Shown: piece by piece, positions 1 through 10,764 of the stretch
Layout: each line of letters starts with the position of its first letter
Numbering within the stretch: the first letter of the stretch is position 1
Assembly (NCBI GenBank): GCA_963920635.1
Contig: OY987303.1
Location: 57,002,278 to 57,066,277, forward strand
Length of the DNA stretch: 64,000 nt
Reading direction: 5' to 3'
Source: Pseudeuparius sepicola
Taxonomy: Eukaryota; Arthropoda; Insecta; Coleoptera; Anthribidae
Notes under the pieces: generated by a model
The model's input: the letters and a program-made list of their open reading frames with translations, nothing else
What the model was told of the DNA's origin: nothing
Database searches by the model: none
Made by a program: the position numbers and the translations under genes

Positions 1-311
1 CTTATTAACCTGGATTGAAGCGGCGAATACCCCTTCTTCCCCGGGTTCATTCCACCGTACTTCAGATGAATGGCACTTCATTTTAAAAACCGCCAACTCT
101 GCTTAATTGCCGGAAGCTGGGAGTACACCGATATCTGGGAGGTCCTCAAGGGCCACTAAACCATAAAAGATGACGTTGCTTTAACCCCTAGCCCGATATA
201 GAGCCTTCGACCGTTCGTTCGTTTAGATCGACTTTCCACTGGCATTCGACGGAAACGCGTTGAAGAGTTGATCGTGAAATATCAAGGGGTGTATCATAGT
301 CAAATGTGATG
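1..311. other. No gene recognised (unique flank)
   Basis: This stretch of single-copy-looking sequence precedes the first hAT MITE. Short open frames occur on the minus strand, but none resembles a known protein and none has splice or start context that I can support. Confidence 0.5.
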
Positions 312-319
312 ATAGGCTC

Positions 320-1065
320 CAGTGGCGGATCTAGGCTGGAGTCATGGGAGAGGCTTCTATTTCCGAAGTTTTGAAATAAAATAGGAAACACATTTTTTAT
401 TCATTTTATTCATTAAAATACAATACTATTAATACATTAATATTCTTAGTTTCGTTCAGTTCCATTCCGCTGTTCCAGTTCCACTCTACTCTTAGTAATA
501 GAATTGAACAACTGTGAACGTGACCTGTCGATCGTGAAGGCGGTGACTGGACCCGTGTTCTGTGCCGGGCCCTGTCCCAATCCCATTGTGTTCACCAAAT
601 TTTTAAATTTGTACTATAAAAACTATTTACTTTAACTTTAGAAACGGAAGCAATATTTTTCAATGATTCAATATTCAATAATAATAGTTACTTTGCGACC
701 TTCACGCCCACATAACCTCAAAATGGCATGTTCCTGTCAGCGCATTTACAACCGGTCCGAAACGAGTTGTCAGCGAGTGAATCAAATCCTACCTGTTGTA
801 AACGATCTGAGCTCTGTAAGCACTGACAGCGCGATTCGGACCACGGCCTTAGAAGACTAGAAGTTAATAATATTGGAACTGGAACAGGTTTTTTAAGAAC
901 AGGTATTGCCTGGAACTGGAACAGGTTGTACCTGTTCCAAGAAAACGCAGTTCCACACCATCTCCAATTGCCAGACATATTTTTTAAGTGCCTACCTTAC
1001 GGTATTAGGCCAAGGGGGGGGGGGGCTATAGCCCCTGTAGCCCCCCCCCCGTAGATCCGCCACTG
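320..1065. mobile_element. Non-autonomous hAT MITE, 746 bp
   Basis: The left end reads CAGTGGCGGATCTA and the right end is its reverse complement (TAGATCCGCCACTG). Both sides carry the perfect 8-bp target duplication ATAGGCTC (312-319 and 1066-1073). An 8-bp duplication and a CAGTGG-type terminus are typical of the hAT superfamily. The interior has no recognisable transposase. It holds short GGAACAGG-like repeats near 890-940, and close to the right end a G-run and a C-run (1014-1025, 1041-1050) that can fold into a G/C hairpin. The short frame at 663-860 is not convincing as a gene. The element is non-autonomous and would need a transposase supplied from elsewhere. Confidence 0.88.
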
Positions 1066-1073
1066 ATAGGCTC

Positions 1074-2482
1074 CGCAGAATGTCGTATGAATGACGATGA
1101 ATTTTGTAATTTGATGCTATTAGCCAAGAACATTGTCCATTTTCGAACAGGTGACTTTGACATGTCGGCCATTTTGCTTCTAGGACAACCGAAACTCTTA
1201 AATACATGTGAAATCGATAGTTTGCATAGTTCTAAGATAAATTAAAGCCTTATTATGAACTTTAAAACCTAAGAAGATCCATATTCCTATAGAAAAAGAA
1301 TCAATTTACCGGTAGGTGCTATTAAGGGCTTTCAAAAGTTTGGGGATTTGGTGTTATAGGGAATCAAAAATGTTAGTGCGTTGCATTTGTTTAAGACCTG
1401 TGCAGTTTTTCATGTGTTCTATTCTGTAAAGTAAATAGTACTGACTATTACAAGTCTCTTGATGAAGATGTTAAGTGCAGGTATGAAGACAAATCGAAAG
1501 TTGTTGACGGTATCGATTCATAGAAGCTTAAAGCGATGGATTTTGACAACTTCGACCTGGTGAATTATCTGATCCTCACTTACAGTTTTTAGTGCTTAAG
1601 GCTTGCAATATTTACGAATCTGGATTAGGTAGTGCCTCGGGTAGTGCAGAAATTTGGTGTAAAACAAGTTGACCCGAATGCGTAATGTATGTTGTCGTTG
1701 GAAGGGTACGATTGCCATTAAATTTATAATAAACAAAGCCATTAGTAATTCTACTTTTTAATTTTTATTGTTGGAAACATTGCAGTGAGGTAATAACATG
1801 ATTGTTACTAAACACTTCGCTGGTCATCGCAGCCATCGTCTTCAATGGTTTCTTACTATACTCTTACACTGTCAAGTTGTTTTAGCTGTAATAAAAAAGT
1901 TTATTTTATTTAAAAAATCTAGAGAATGCTGGTTTTCCACTTCCCCTAAGCTGTATACATGTACTTACCTCTTCTTACGTTTGATCGATCTTTTGTGTCT
2001 TTTAACCTGAGTGTGAGTACTTTCTCAAGGGCTGTGATGGCACAATTTTGGTTATTAGGAATCCAGTCAATTATCTTTATCTGCTAAATTTGCTGGTGCA
2101 CCTAAAAACTATCACTCAATTTATCATATGAAACTTTTACCACTTATAAAATGTCTGGAACAAATTCGTCCATATTCTAACTGGCTTTCACTCAGAGAAA
2201 CTCATTTTAAAGCTCTAATCCACATATCAGACTGCCCTTTTGAAAGAAAATTAAGCTCTTCTCGTGTTTTGAAGGGCTACAGGTATACGATACGGTACAT
2301 TTTCCCCGTTTCCACTGCACAAAAGGACTGCACCTTCAGATTTATATGAATATTAACTAATAAAACTAACCCACATTCAATTATTTACATAAAGAAAATA
2401 ATAAAAATAACAACAGGATTATATGGCAATTTCTGGTGTTTGTCCTCCAGCAAACATGGCCGCCGATTTGTGACGTCATATG
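1074..2482. other. No gene recognised; AT-rich sequence
   Basis: I see no transposon termini, RNA gene or recognisable protein here. The frames near 1798-2010 and 2128-2349 are short, lysine/leucine-rich and have no known motif. They could be old transposon relics, but nothing identifies them. Confidence 0.4.
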
Positions 2483-2491
2483 AAAATGGTC

Positions 2492-3715
2492 CGAGGCCAA
2501 CGATAAAGACAGGCCATGGCGCTAACTCATAATCGCGTAGTCACGTGACCAACTTAGTGCTATATAATGAAAGGCATTTTTGGAGATAAGTAGAAAAACC
2601 AAATTTCGTAACAATTTGGCAAGTTTTCTTTCATCTATTACATTATTGGTTTTGTGCATCCAAGCTTTCTCTAATTGTTTTTTCAAAATTTTCAACCTGC
2701 CTCAGTTGATTTAGGCTGAGAGTTAAACGGCACTGCACTCACAATATTTTGGCACTTCTCAAAAATTGTTGGGACATCACCTTCCTTTAGCTTAGCTGAT
2801 ATTCTCTATAGGTATTTTCCTCCCACAACACATTTGTCCACTTTAATTGTTTCACTTTCTTGAAAATGTGTTAGGTGTACTTAAGGGTTTTTTAGAAATT
2901 AAATCTCAGTTGGAATTTGACGAATCCATTTTTGGCGGAAATTATCATCCCGAGGCAAAACAAATGTTTGTTATGGCGACACTTTCTTCCTGGCTTTTGT
3001 AATATGTATAAATATAATATAAACAGACCCAATATTTGGTATTTAGGTTATTTTTTACGAAATAAAATTGAAAACTAACCTCAGTAGGTATACTGTAAAT
3101 ATTGACGAGGTCTCAGTTCGGCAGCGTGAAAGACCGAATAGAAACCGTATCGGGGCGTGGGTCGACAACGAAAATCCTCGAGTACGTTACAACACTGATT
3201 TATTTCGCACAAGGTGAATGGTGAATACAATAAATAGGTACACAAACCCGAACGTGGTCAACGGGAACGGCTTCCAGCCACCCGGACCGTCTGAACTCGC
3301 GGATCTCCCGTAAGCAGTTCACCCATCTGTATCTCAGGCTCCACTGTCCAATACGGTCCATGTCCATAATAGTCCGTTCCGGAATTCCGGGCTCCCTATT
3401 CTGTGGTTCGGGGGAGAATTCCCCTTTACAGCGCTCACGCGTCGGTGCGAGCGGCTCCAATACTCTTGGACGGCACGACTTCCACCCAGAGGCCATAATA
3501 ACACCTGGGCGGTTCCCCTCCGCCAGGACACATGCGCACTAGACACAAACTTGTTTCTAAAATATAAAATAAGACGTTTAAAAACAATTTAAACATTGAA
3601 AACTTCTCAAAACCCATGCTGCTGCTTTCAGTTATGTGACAAATGACATGTAACGTCGGCCTAAGATGGTCACGTGATTTTTGTGCGCCAGGGCCTGTCT
3701 TTATAGTAGGCCTTG
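2492..3715. mobile_element. TIR DNA transposon, 1.22 kb, copy 1
   Basis: The termini are inverted repeats: the left end starts CGAGGCCAACGATAAAGACA and the right end, reverse-complemented, starts CAAGGCCTACTATAAAGACA. Both are followed by a conserved TCACGTGACC block. It is flanked by a 9-bp direct duplication AAAATGGTC (2483-2491 and 3716-3724). A second copy lies in inverted orientation at 27643-28832 with an 8-bp duplication. The interior carries no recognisable transposase. On the minus strand it has a GC-rich block of about 430 bp followed by an AATAAA signal (near 3225), which looks LTR-like or gene-like but lacks clear LTR ends. The 8-9-bp duplications fit hAT, Merlin or MULE; I cannot choose between them. 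Confidence 0.8.
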
Positions 3716-3724
3716 AAAATGGTC

Positions 3725-4330
3725 TATATTATTTCATAGAAAAAAGGTATCTAGAGGTGAACATATGGTTGAAGGTTACCCTCTTATACCACATATCGGA
3801 AGTAGATCTGCTGATAGGGTAGATCGTATGGCGCTACTTAAATTTAAATATTTAAGCACGCAGCTTCTGGTTTTGACAGAAATTTCATTAGAACGAGTGA
3901 TATATATACGCCGGGAAAAAGACAGTCTACGCACCTGCATGGAAGACGTTAAGCTGAAACAAAGAAAAGGTTTTTCTTAGGTTAATCTTTTCGGCTAGCG
4001 GAAAAAACTTTGGTAACTAAGTTTCGTAATATAGCGAGATAAATGGGGGATATTACCATTCGCCACACGTGCAGGAGAAAGTCAGGTGAAAGTTTTCGGC
4101 CAGATATATCTCAGCCCCCTTTTTTGTGGAAGAAAGAAATTTATGAAAATGAGGTTTACGCACAAGGTTATACAGAAAGATACGAAGGCGCTGAAGGGCC
4201 ACTTGCAAAAAAATAGCACGGCTATAGAACGACTACGGTGAGTGACAAATATTGCATATTTATGCTGAGAGAGTCAAGGTTATATTGTGGTAATATGCAT
4301 AAAGGACAGCAGATCGAGGCACACACGTCT
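3725..4330. other. No gene recognised
   Basis: This lies between the TIR element and the first hAT element. The short frame at 3765-3980 has no recognisable motif. I see no repeat or RNA gene. Confidence 0.4.
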
Positions 4331-4338
4331 TTAATGAT

Positions 4339-5599
4339 TAGAGTAACCCAAATATGCAACACGCATATTTTGCATATTTAGCATAATATATGCATTTTTT
4401 AAATATTTGCATATATCCTTAAAATATGGCATATTGTGCATAATTCAAAGAATTTAGGATAATTTAAATCTTTGGCAGGCGTTTCATTCATTTTTGGGAA
4501 CAGGGGTCGGTGTCTAGGTAGGTACCTGGTTTTCCCAAAATAATATAGGTAAATTATAATTTTATGGGCACTAAGTTGATACATGTAACATGCCTTGCTC
4601 ATGCTTTAAATAGGGTTGGTGACGAAATTAGGAAACATTTTCCGCTTGTAAATAGTTTAATTTCCAAAAAAGTCTTCCTTAAAGCGCCTATAAGGGTTCA
4701 GTTTTACAAAGAAAAACTACCAAACACTCCTCTTCCACCTCAACCTGTTATTACAAGATGGGGCACTTGCTTGGAAGCTGCATTTTTTTATTGCGAGAAT
4801 TTTTACCAACTGAAAGATCTAATTTCAGAATTTTCGAACGAATCTTCCCAGTCCCTTACAGATGTTAAACAACTATTCGAAAACAAGGAAATAAAGAAAT
4901 AACTTTCGTTTCTAAAAGCAAATTATAGCTTTCTTTCTAAAACAATAACACAAATGGAGGAATCTAATTTGCCAGTAACCCGAAGTGTAGAACTGGTAAA
5001 AAAATCGGAGGTTGCTTTTCAAAATGTCACAGGTAAAATTGGGGACAAAATATTTCAAAAATTTAGAAATGTGATGGAAAAAAATAGTGGGTTTCAGTTT
5101 CTTAGCCAAGAAGCAAATATTTTAAAGGGAGATTTTACCATCCATCGATTTGGATCCTGTGAGAGTGAGCAATTTTAAAAGCGCACCTCTTACATCGCTT
5201 GATGTGGAAAGGAGTTTCTCCATTTATAAATTTTTATATTCTGATAGAAGACAACATTTTTTAATTGAGAATTTTGAGCAACATTTAGTGGATTATTGTT
5301 TTTACAACTAAATTTCAACCTGATTTTTATAATTTATAATAAATGCATATTTAGATTTAGTTCAATCGCCCTGTATGTAGAAATTTAAAATAAAATATTG
5401 TTACTTTTACTATGTATAAATGCATTTAGGTATGTACATTATATAATATGTTTATTTGTAAATGAAACAATAAATTTATATTTTTAAAGTATTTCTTAAT
5501 TTGCATATTTTCACCATTTTCCTGCATATTTTGACTAAATTATTTGCATATTTATGCGCATATTTTTAGGGTTTCGACTTGCATATTTGGGTTACTCTA
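4339..5599 (+). mobile_element. hAT transposon, internally deleted, copy 1
   Basis: The 1,261-bp element is bounded by TIRs TAGAGTAACCCAAATATGCA and its reverse complement. An 8-bp flanking duplication has one mismatch (TTAATGAT at 4331-4338, GTAATGAT at 5600-5607). Both ends carry many subterminal copies of GCATAT/ATATGC, the kind of short repeated motif that hAT transposases bind. The interior keeps only the C-terminal half of a hAT transposase, joined almost directly behind an ATG (4564), so the N-terminal half is deleted. A close relative lies at 10765-11956; the two differ in what has been removed internally. Confidence 0.93.
4564..5311 (+). pseudogene. hAT transposase, C-terminal half, broken
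   Basis: This is a remnant of a hAT transposase, which cuts and pastes the element. From the ATG, three codons lead straight into the hAT insertion-domain motif CLAHALNRV (CxxH), followed by a region with the family's RWGT segment. At the C-terminus a hAT dimerisation domain is recognisable (an SLDVERSFS-like stretch, then YKFLYSDRR). Two lesions disable it. The first is an in-frame TAA at about 4900, where the sister copy (11138-11662) has CAA. The second is a 2-bp deletion near 5140, which shifts frame just before the dimerisation domain. The N-terminal DNA-binding domain and the first catalytic residues are absent. The ATG is shared with the sister copy and may be the original start codon. 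Confidence 0.88.
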
Positions 5600-5607
5600 G
5601 TAATGAT

Positions 5608-5954
5608 ATATCAAAAACCAAATGGTTTCCGACGTTTAGAAAGTTAAAGTTATGATTTTTGTCTAAGTCTAAATGTCTAGAGCACTTTTTTCTTGGAATT
5701 AACATGAGCATTTACCGGAGGCATGTAAAAGTCAATTTCCCAGTGGTGTATCATCTTCTTGTTAAAAAAAGCTATTTGAAAACAAATTTCGAAAATGTAA
5801 ACAAGAAAATTGATTATAGATTGTACCTATATTGCCATCAGCACCAAAAGTAAATGCAAAATTTCAGCTCAATCGGTTAGGTAGAACTGGTTTAAAATTC
5901 AGTAAAATAATAACTTTAACGCTCTGTACTACAAAAACCATTAGGTTTTCGATA
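5608..5954. other. No gene recognised
   Basis: AT-rich sequence between two transposons. The small frame at 5659-5853 has no family resemblance. Confidence 0.4.
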
Positions 5955-5956
5955 TA

Positions 5957-6368
5957 CAGGGTATCTACTTTTAAAACGCAAGCGCACTCTTGACCCCTAT
6001 AAAATTTCATAAAAATCCAGCCATTTTGAGATAACTCATAGAAAAATAACCTGCATATATTTGTATTGGATCTTTGCACACCAACACTTTGAGTAGTCCG
6101 TTGTGCATTCAACTGATTTGAGGGGAGTCCATAGCACCCTCGACTCGCCAGATGTCTTTAAAATTCCTATTTTGCTCAATTTTAACACGGTGTAGAACCG
6201 AACACCCTCTAAATTTTTTGTTCAAATTTGGTATATGGGGGTTTTGGGGTGTCGTAATTAGCGCCGTGGTGTTAGATTTGAAATAAAAAAATCGCTAAAT
6301 GGTTTTCGTTAAAATCTCTAAAAATAAAAATTTTATGGATTGGTACAAGTTTAAAAGTAGACACCCTG
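5957..6368. mobile_element. Tc1/mariner-like MITE, 412 bp
   Basis: The ends form a 19-bp inverted repeat with one mismatch: left CAGGGTATCTACTTTTAAA, right (reverse complement) CAGGGTGTCTACTTTTAAA. TA dinucleotides flank both sides (5955-5956, 6369-6370), as expected for the TA target-site duplication of Tc1/mariner elements. No transposase is present, so it is a non-autonomous derivative. Confidence 0.78.
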
Positions 6369-6370
6369 TA

Positions 6371-7290
6371 TAGGTGAATAGGAAAAAAATCGCCTTTGAC
6401 GTTTTTCATAGATTCTGGAAGTTAGGCCGATAGCACCCTGCATAAGAAAATATTTTCCTGTAAAGCTGTAAAGCAATTTCCGAATAATAAGAATCCATAA
6501 AAAAAACTTCGTCCCAAATCAATTTAAAATAAAGGAAATTGATCCTGATAGAATGCTCCCAAGCACCGTAGTGTATAAATCACGGGAAATAATCCGGTTT
6601 TGGGATTTTATCGGGCACGAAGGTTTCCGAGTAGAATTAATTTAACTTTTCTGGTGCTTATTTCCTCTCATTTAAAAAATAATCCAATTATAACTTTGGC
6701 ATAAATGAAAAGAGAGAGTATTAAGGCCAAATCGGATGGAGAGCGAGACTCCCCCACCCGCAATACACTTTTTAAATTTCGCCAAGTTAACGAAAAGACG
6801 ATTTCACCACAAAAGTGTTTACCGAGTAATCTTGGAAAGCTCTTTACAACTCGACCAAGTACAAACAAACAAGGAAAACATTAAAATCTATAGGCTTTAG
6901 GATTTTATCTTAGATGAGGAAAATTTGTGGAAATACAGTAGGTGGCTTATATATAACAAGAGGGTGGTTGAATGTAGGTGCTACTAAGACGAAAGTAAAA
7001 AGCATGTCGGTTTAAAGTGTTCCAAAGTTCGAAAAACAATATTTGGTATCTGTGTTTACCCACCATAACTTTCGAACGGATTAAGATATCAACATACATA
7101 CTAACGTATGTCAGTGATTATAAATACTATAATCACTGCGTACGGTTAGTCAGTAGACAAGAAGCGATTTCATCAGAGATATGGAGGTGGGGAGAATGAG
7201 CGTCAAGCTGCGCAAACTTCGTAGTCACCTGGGCCGCCATTTTCTAAGTTAAGCTTACAGGGGATAGTTAATATTTCTTTAGTATATTAC
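6371..7290. other. No gene; hairpin and an orphan TIR-like motif
   Basis: No recognisable gene. A perfect hairpin with 11-bp arms lies at 7112-7138 (CAGTGATTATA, 5-nt loop, TATAATCACTG). The motif GGTGGCTTATATA near 6947 recurs at the start of the element at 7291, suggesting another degraded transposon end. Confidence 0.4.
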
Positions 7291-8376
7291 CAGGGTGGCT
7301 TATATAAAAAATGTAAATAAAATAAACTTTTAGATAAGCGCATAAAAATTAACTTTAATGGAGCACTACAAAATCGAGCTGAAGTGTGAAATGTTATGTC
7401 AACGTTTACGTCTGACGTCAGACAGTTTCAAACCTTCAAAACACTGCAAGAACAATACAAATAATATAAAAATATAATAATAAAAATCCTAAATTTAAAA
7501 AAATATAGATTTTGTTGTGTCATTGTAAGAGTGTGGAATGTTTCTGTGGACCTCAAAATACTTCAGTTACACAACGTTACGCGTATTTGTAAAAACACAC
7601 AACCCTAAGTAGATTCGTGAATGTACACTTCAGAAGTTCACGTTTACATTCTCTGGCTGCACATCAACTCTAATAATCCAATGTTTTCATTGGTCGAACG
7701 TAACAAGTTAAAAGTAATTGTAAATTGTAAACAAAAATGTTCTATAGGCAATTTTTCGTCTGTGTCATGGTTTCATGGAAAATTTAAATTTTTTGTATAA
7801 TTTCAGTGTATTTCTGAAAAATTAACTAAAAAATTAGCTAGATAGGTAAGACTCAAAGTAGATAAAATATGTTTCTTACTTTAAATAAAGTAACTTTTTT
7901 CAATAAACAAGCCCATTCAAAAATTTACTTTTCGAGATACAGAGCGTAACAATAATTTTATCTCCCCTAAATGCTTTATGCCCTGTATCTTGAAAAGTAT
8001 AGCCTTAAATAGCTAAGTTTATTGGAACAAGTTACTTTGAATAAAGTAAAAAACACATTTTTCTACTTTGAGTCTTGAGTCTTACTTATGGAGCAAATTG
8101 TTTAGTTAATTTTTCAGAAATACTCCGAAATAATACAAATAATCAAATTTGCTATAGTAAACCATAACACATACGAAAAATACCAAGAGGACATTTTTTT
8201 TACAATTAAATTCTACATAAAAATATTAAGACATTTTATTACTATGCAAGGTGATCCATTTTTTTTCTAAAAACCATTGTATCAATTACCCACTACTCCG
8301 CCACTGATTGTACAAGGTGTTTGATATTATTAATATCACCTGTTACAGTTTGGTCCCTATAAAGTAAACCACCCTG
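7291..8376. mobile_element. Probable degraded mariner-like TIR element
   Basis: The left end CAGGGTGGCTTATAT and the reverse complement of the right end, CAGGGTGGTTTACTT, are similar. TA follows the right end (8377-8378), but the left flank is TTAC rather than TA, so the boundary is uncertain. No transposase is visible. The middle is a large imperfect palindrome (7748-8182). A hAT-like end, CCGCCACTG, near 8300-8308 has no visible partner. Confidence 0.4.
7748..8182. repeat. Large imperfect palindrome (foldback, ~430 bp)
   Basis: The left arm (about 7748-7949) matches the reverse complement of the right arm (about 7975-8182) in order. Matched blocks include TTTTTCG.. GTGT.ATGGTTT, GTATTTCTGAAAAATTAACT, GTAAGACTCAA and AAAGTAACTT, ending at an AGATACAG block near the centre. 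The loop is only about 25 nt. This is the structure of a foldback transposon or a MITE born from an inverted duplication. Confidence 0.75.
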
Positions 8377-8452
8377 TATACATCGGATGAAAACAGTCTA
8401 GAAATACTAGAGTCGGCTCACTTCTTTGATCTCTCGGAAAAGCCGACAATTT

Positions 8453-8470
8453 TTTACGACCGGTCGTAAA
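8453..8470. repeat. Perfect 18-bp palindrome
   Basis: TTTACGACCGGTCGTAAA is fully self-complementary. No function can be assigned; a dimeric binding site is possible but unsupported. Confidence 0.85.
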
Positions 8471-8570
8471 TAAGCGTCACCTCGCACGATTCGCATTTAC
8501 GAGGGCAACTGAACGAAATCGCCGTCAAGCTAGTTATACGGGGGCAGGTTCATATTAACTTTCCATTATT

Positions 8571-8620
8571 TACCAAAGTCTACAAATATTGTAGTATACC
8601 TATATATGTAGACTTTGGTA
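8571..8620. repeat. Inverted repeat with a third direct copy nearby
   Basis: Arms TACCAAAGTCTACA (8571-8584) and TGTAGACTTTGGTA (8607-8620) form a hairpin with a 22-nt loop. The right arm and its flank recur as a direct repeat at about 8714-8746 (TGTAGACTTTGGT at 8726-8738, followed by AACATTA). This suggests a small duplicated or foldback element. No gene lies in the surrounding 8379-8961 stretch. Confidence 0.8.
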
Positions 8621-8961
8621 CAACATTATTTGTGTAGGTAAGTGTACCGTTAGTTTTTGGTAGGTACAGTTAAATTAAAATACAAGGTAGCAATTACCAG
8701 AATTTACATAATTAGTAGGTATATCTGTAGACTTTGGTTGGAACATTAATAAAAATGCAATTTTTACGTTCATTTTTAACAAAGCCTGACAAAACATAGA
8801 GCAGACAAAAACATAAATAACAAATTAATATTTAACGACAAAGTGTTAAACTAATCATATCTACTTTTTCATCCTGTAGTAAATATTTTCATATTTAAAT
8901 TGACATAAACAATACAGAACAAAATATTACGCATACGTACCTACACAAGCATGCGTCTTAC

Positions 8962-9158
8962 CATAAGCTTCTGGCAATAATCTTAATGGGACAGCCGAGG
9001 GGACAGCAGTTTTTACTAAACGTTTTCCGGACGAAGTGAATGACTGATCATCAAAATGTGCCTCGCAAATTCTTTTATGCTTATATGCCTCTTCGGGTGG
9101 AATATTCGCAAATTTATGTTCTCCGATGAACCCTAAGGCATTATTCCATTGCTGGCAC
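8962..9158 (-). CDS. THAP-domain exon 2 (partial gene)
   Basis: This exon encodes the second half of a THAP zinc finger, a C2CH-type DNA-binding domain. Reading on the minus strand it begins RCQQWNNALG, with the invariant tryptophan, and continues to ICEAHF, the Cys-x2-His zinc ligands. It ends with the AVP signature (KTAVPSAVP) typical of THAP C-termini. It starts after a plausible AG acceptor (9159-9160) and ends at a canonical GTAAGA donor (8956-8961), so the gene should continue downstream on the minus strand. I could not find that next exon. With exon 1 (9280-9356) the domain has its expected length of about 85-90 residues. It may belong to a host THAP gene or to a transposase-derived THAP protein. 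Confidence 0.72.
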
Positions 9159-9279
9159 CTTCCAATTTTCAATATTTTAATATTATATCTAGATTATTAT
9201 TCAATTAATACCTAAGTATTCAAATGTCACATAAAAATGTCTTAATTTTTGTAGGTAGGTACCTCAAACTCAATCTTAC

Positions 9280-9356
9280 CTTTCAGGGACTTTAGGAAAT
9301 GAAAAAAGGTAATATAAGTAGTCTTTTGAACTGGTTTTACAGCCATCCGCACTGCA
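9280..9356 (-). CDS. THAP-domain exon 1 (partial, no ATG seen)
   Basis: This encodes the first zinc-ligand pair of the THAP finger, CSADGC (Cys-x4-Cys), then YLFSFPKVPE, the usual aromatic/FP motif that precedes the exon-2 tryptophan. A GTAAG donor follows directly at 9279, and splicing to 9158 restores one continuous frame across a phase-2, 121-bp intron (the joint codon is Arg). Upstream the frame stays open for eight codons to a TGA with no ATG. Either the start lies in a further exon or the gene has lost its start and is a pseudogene. The match of ligands, spacing and splice sites together makes the assignment strong. Confidence 0.7.
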
Positions 9357-9359
9357 GTA

Positions 9360-9923
9360 AAAAGCGTTACTACAACACAGTCACGGTCGGTCGGTAATAT
9401 TTTGCCCGCACCCGGTTGAATGCAAACGAACCGCTCTCAGCTACACTGTTTATTTTCTTATATTATAAGATATCGATCGGCTCAATGAGGAGGGGAGCGC
9501 GAGAGGGCAAGAGGGAAACGTTTGTTTACGCAAGGCCGAGTGGCCGGACTTATTAGTATATCTCTGGACGCTGCTACTAGTGGCCATTAGCAACGGAAAT
9601 CAGTTGAAATGTAACCTAACTCGAACAATGGGAAAACACCGAAGTGGCGACCTTTCATGACCACAACCTCTCAAGGAAATTTGCCTCGAAGATATCGCCA
9701 GCCGTTGTTACGGTCAATTTAACTCCAACGTGTCGGTCTGGGGCCTCCGGGGATTCGTTTAATCGGGAGGGCGATCGGATGCTGCCGCCACCTCCCCCCC
9801 AAAATCAATACGCACCCCCCCCCCACTCCTCCGGTCGACTTATAAGGGATGTAAAACCCCCGGGAATCTATAAAACCGCCCGCTTTCCCATATATGACAA
9901 ACGGGAGTGTCAGTGGTGGGGAG
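9360..9923. other. No gene; GC-richer stretch upstream of the THAP exons
   Basis: The base composition is clearly more GC-rich than its neighbours from about 9480 to 9960. A frame on the plus strand (9644-9961) is proline-rich and shows no recognisable domain. The position is right for a promoter or first exon of the minus-strand THAP gene, but I see no definite core elements. Confidence 0.35.
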
Positions 9924-10764
9924 GCAGGCGTGGCTTCTTCATAAGGTCATTTGGTCAATGACCCACCTAATTTATTTCAAATTTTTTTGAATGTTTAATA
10001 ATAAACTATAATTAAAAAAAGGCAATTATATTTTCATGCAAAAACTCAAGCAATTATTACTATTCAAGTCGAGATTACTAATGTCTAATAATAATTCATT
10101 CCTATCCGCAGCCGCCTGGCCGTATTTTAAATCGATCTCACGGCTTATTATTATGGCAATCCACAAGGATAAATGCATTGAAAGTGAGACAGAGACAACA
10201 GCATACGCGCCCGTTCTGAAGCCGAAAAGAGACAAGTAGATGACGAAATCGTCGACGGCCGACAATTCATAATGTATGCTTATAATAAATGCTATGGCAA
10301 TATTTGCAAAAGTGTGTTGACAGTAGTAGTTACAAAATTGCGCCGAATAAAAGAAAAGCGTATGCTATTATGTGCCTTTTGATTAAACAAAGTTCATGTT
10401 AAATATTATACGTAAATATAAGAAAACGCCTTTATTCAGCAGACCACGTTTTGACTGAATTATATTAACAGTAGACGGAGATTCCCAAAATTTTACACGT
10501 CTCCCATACAAAAAATATATTGAGGTGACTATAAAAATGTCTCATAGACATTCATTGTATCGATGTAATTCGATTAGATGGTACATTTTTTTCATCTGAA
10601 AATTAGAAATATTTCTAGTTATGACAGTATCTGCGATAACAGTGTACTCCGATCACATCGATATTCGCTTGGCAGCGGAACCAAGCCCAAACAGTCACTG
10701 CGATCGCAGTCGAGTGCTATGTGAAACCGCCTCCATAGACGCAAGTAGAGTAGAGAGTAATAAA

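Noticed and set aside
663..860. Open frame inside the 320-1065 hAT MITE
   Set aside because: Cysteine-containing but without transposase or zinc-finger spacing; non-autonomous MITEs normally carry no gene.
3200..3496. Open frames in the GC-rich interior of the TIR element (also 27856-28176)
   Set aside because: The two copies share about 50 similar codons, but their ends disagree and several frames are open at once. An LTR-like or captured non-coding sequence is as likely.
8300..8308. hAT-like right end CCGCCACTG
   Set aside because: No matching left end or target duplication could be found, so no element is called.
9644..9961. Proline-rich open frame on the plus strand
   Set aside because: No recognisable domain; it crosses the boundary of repeat segment A and owes its openness to GC-rich composition.
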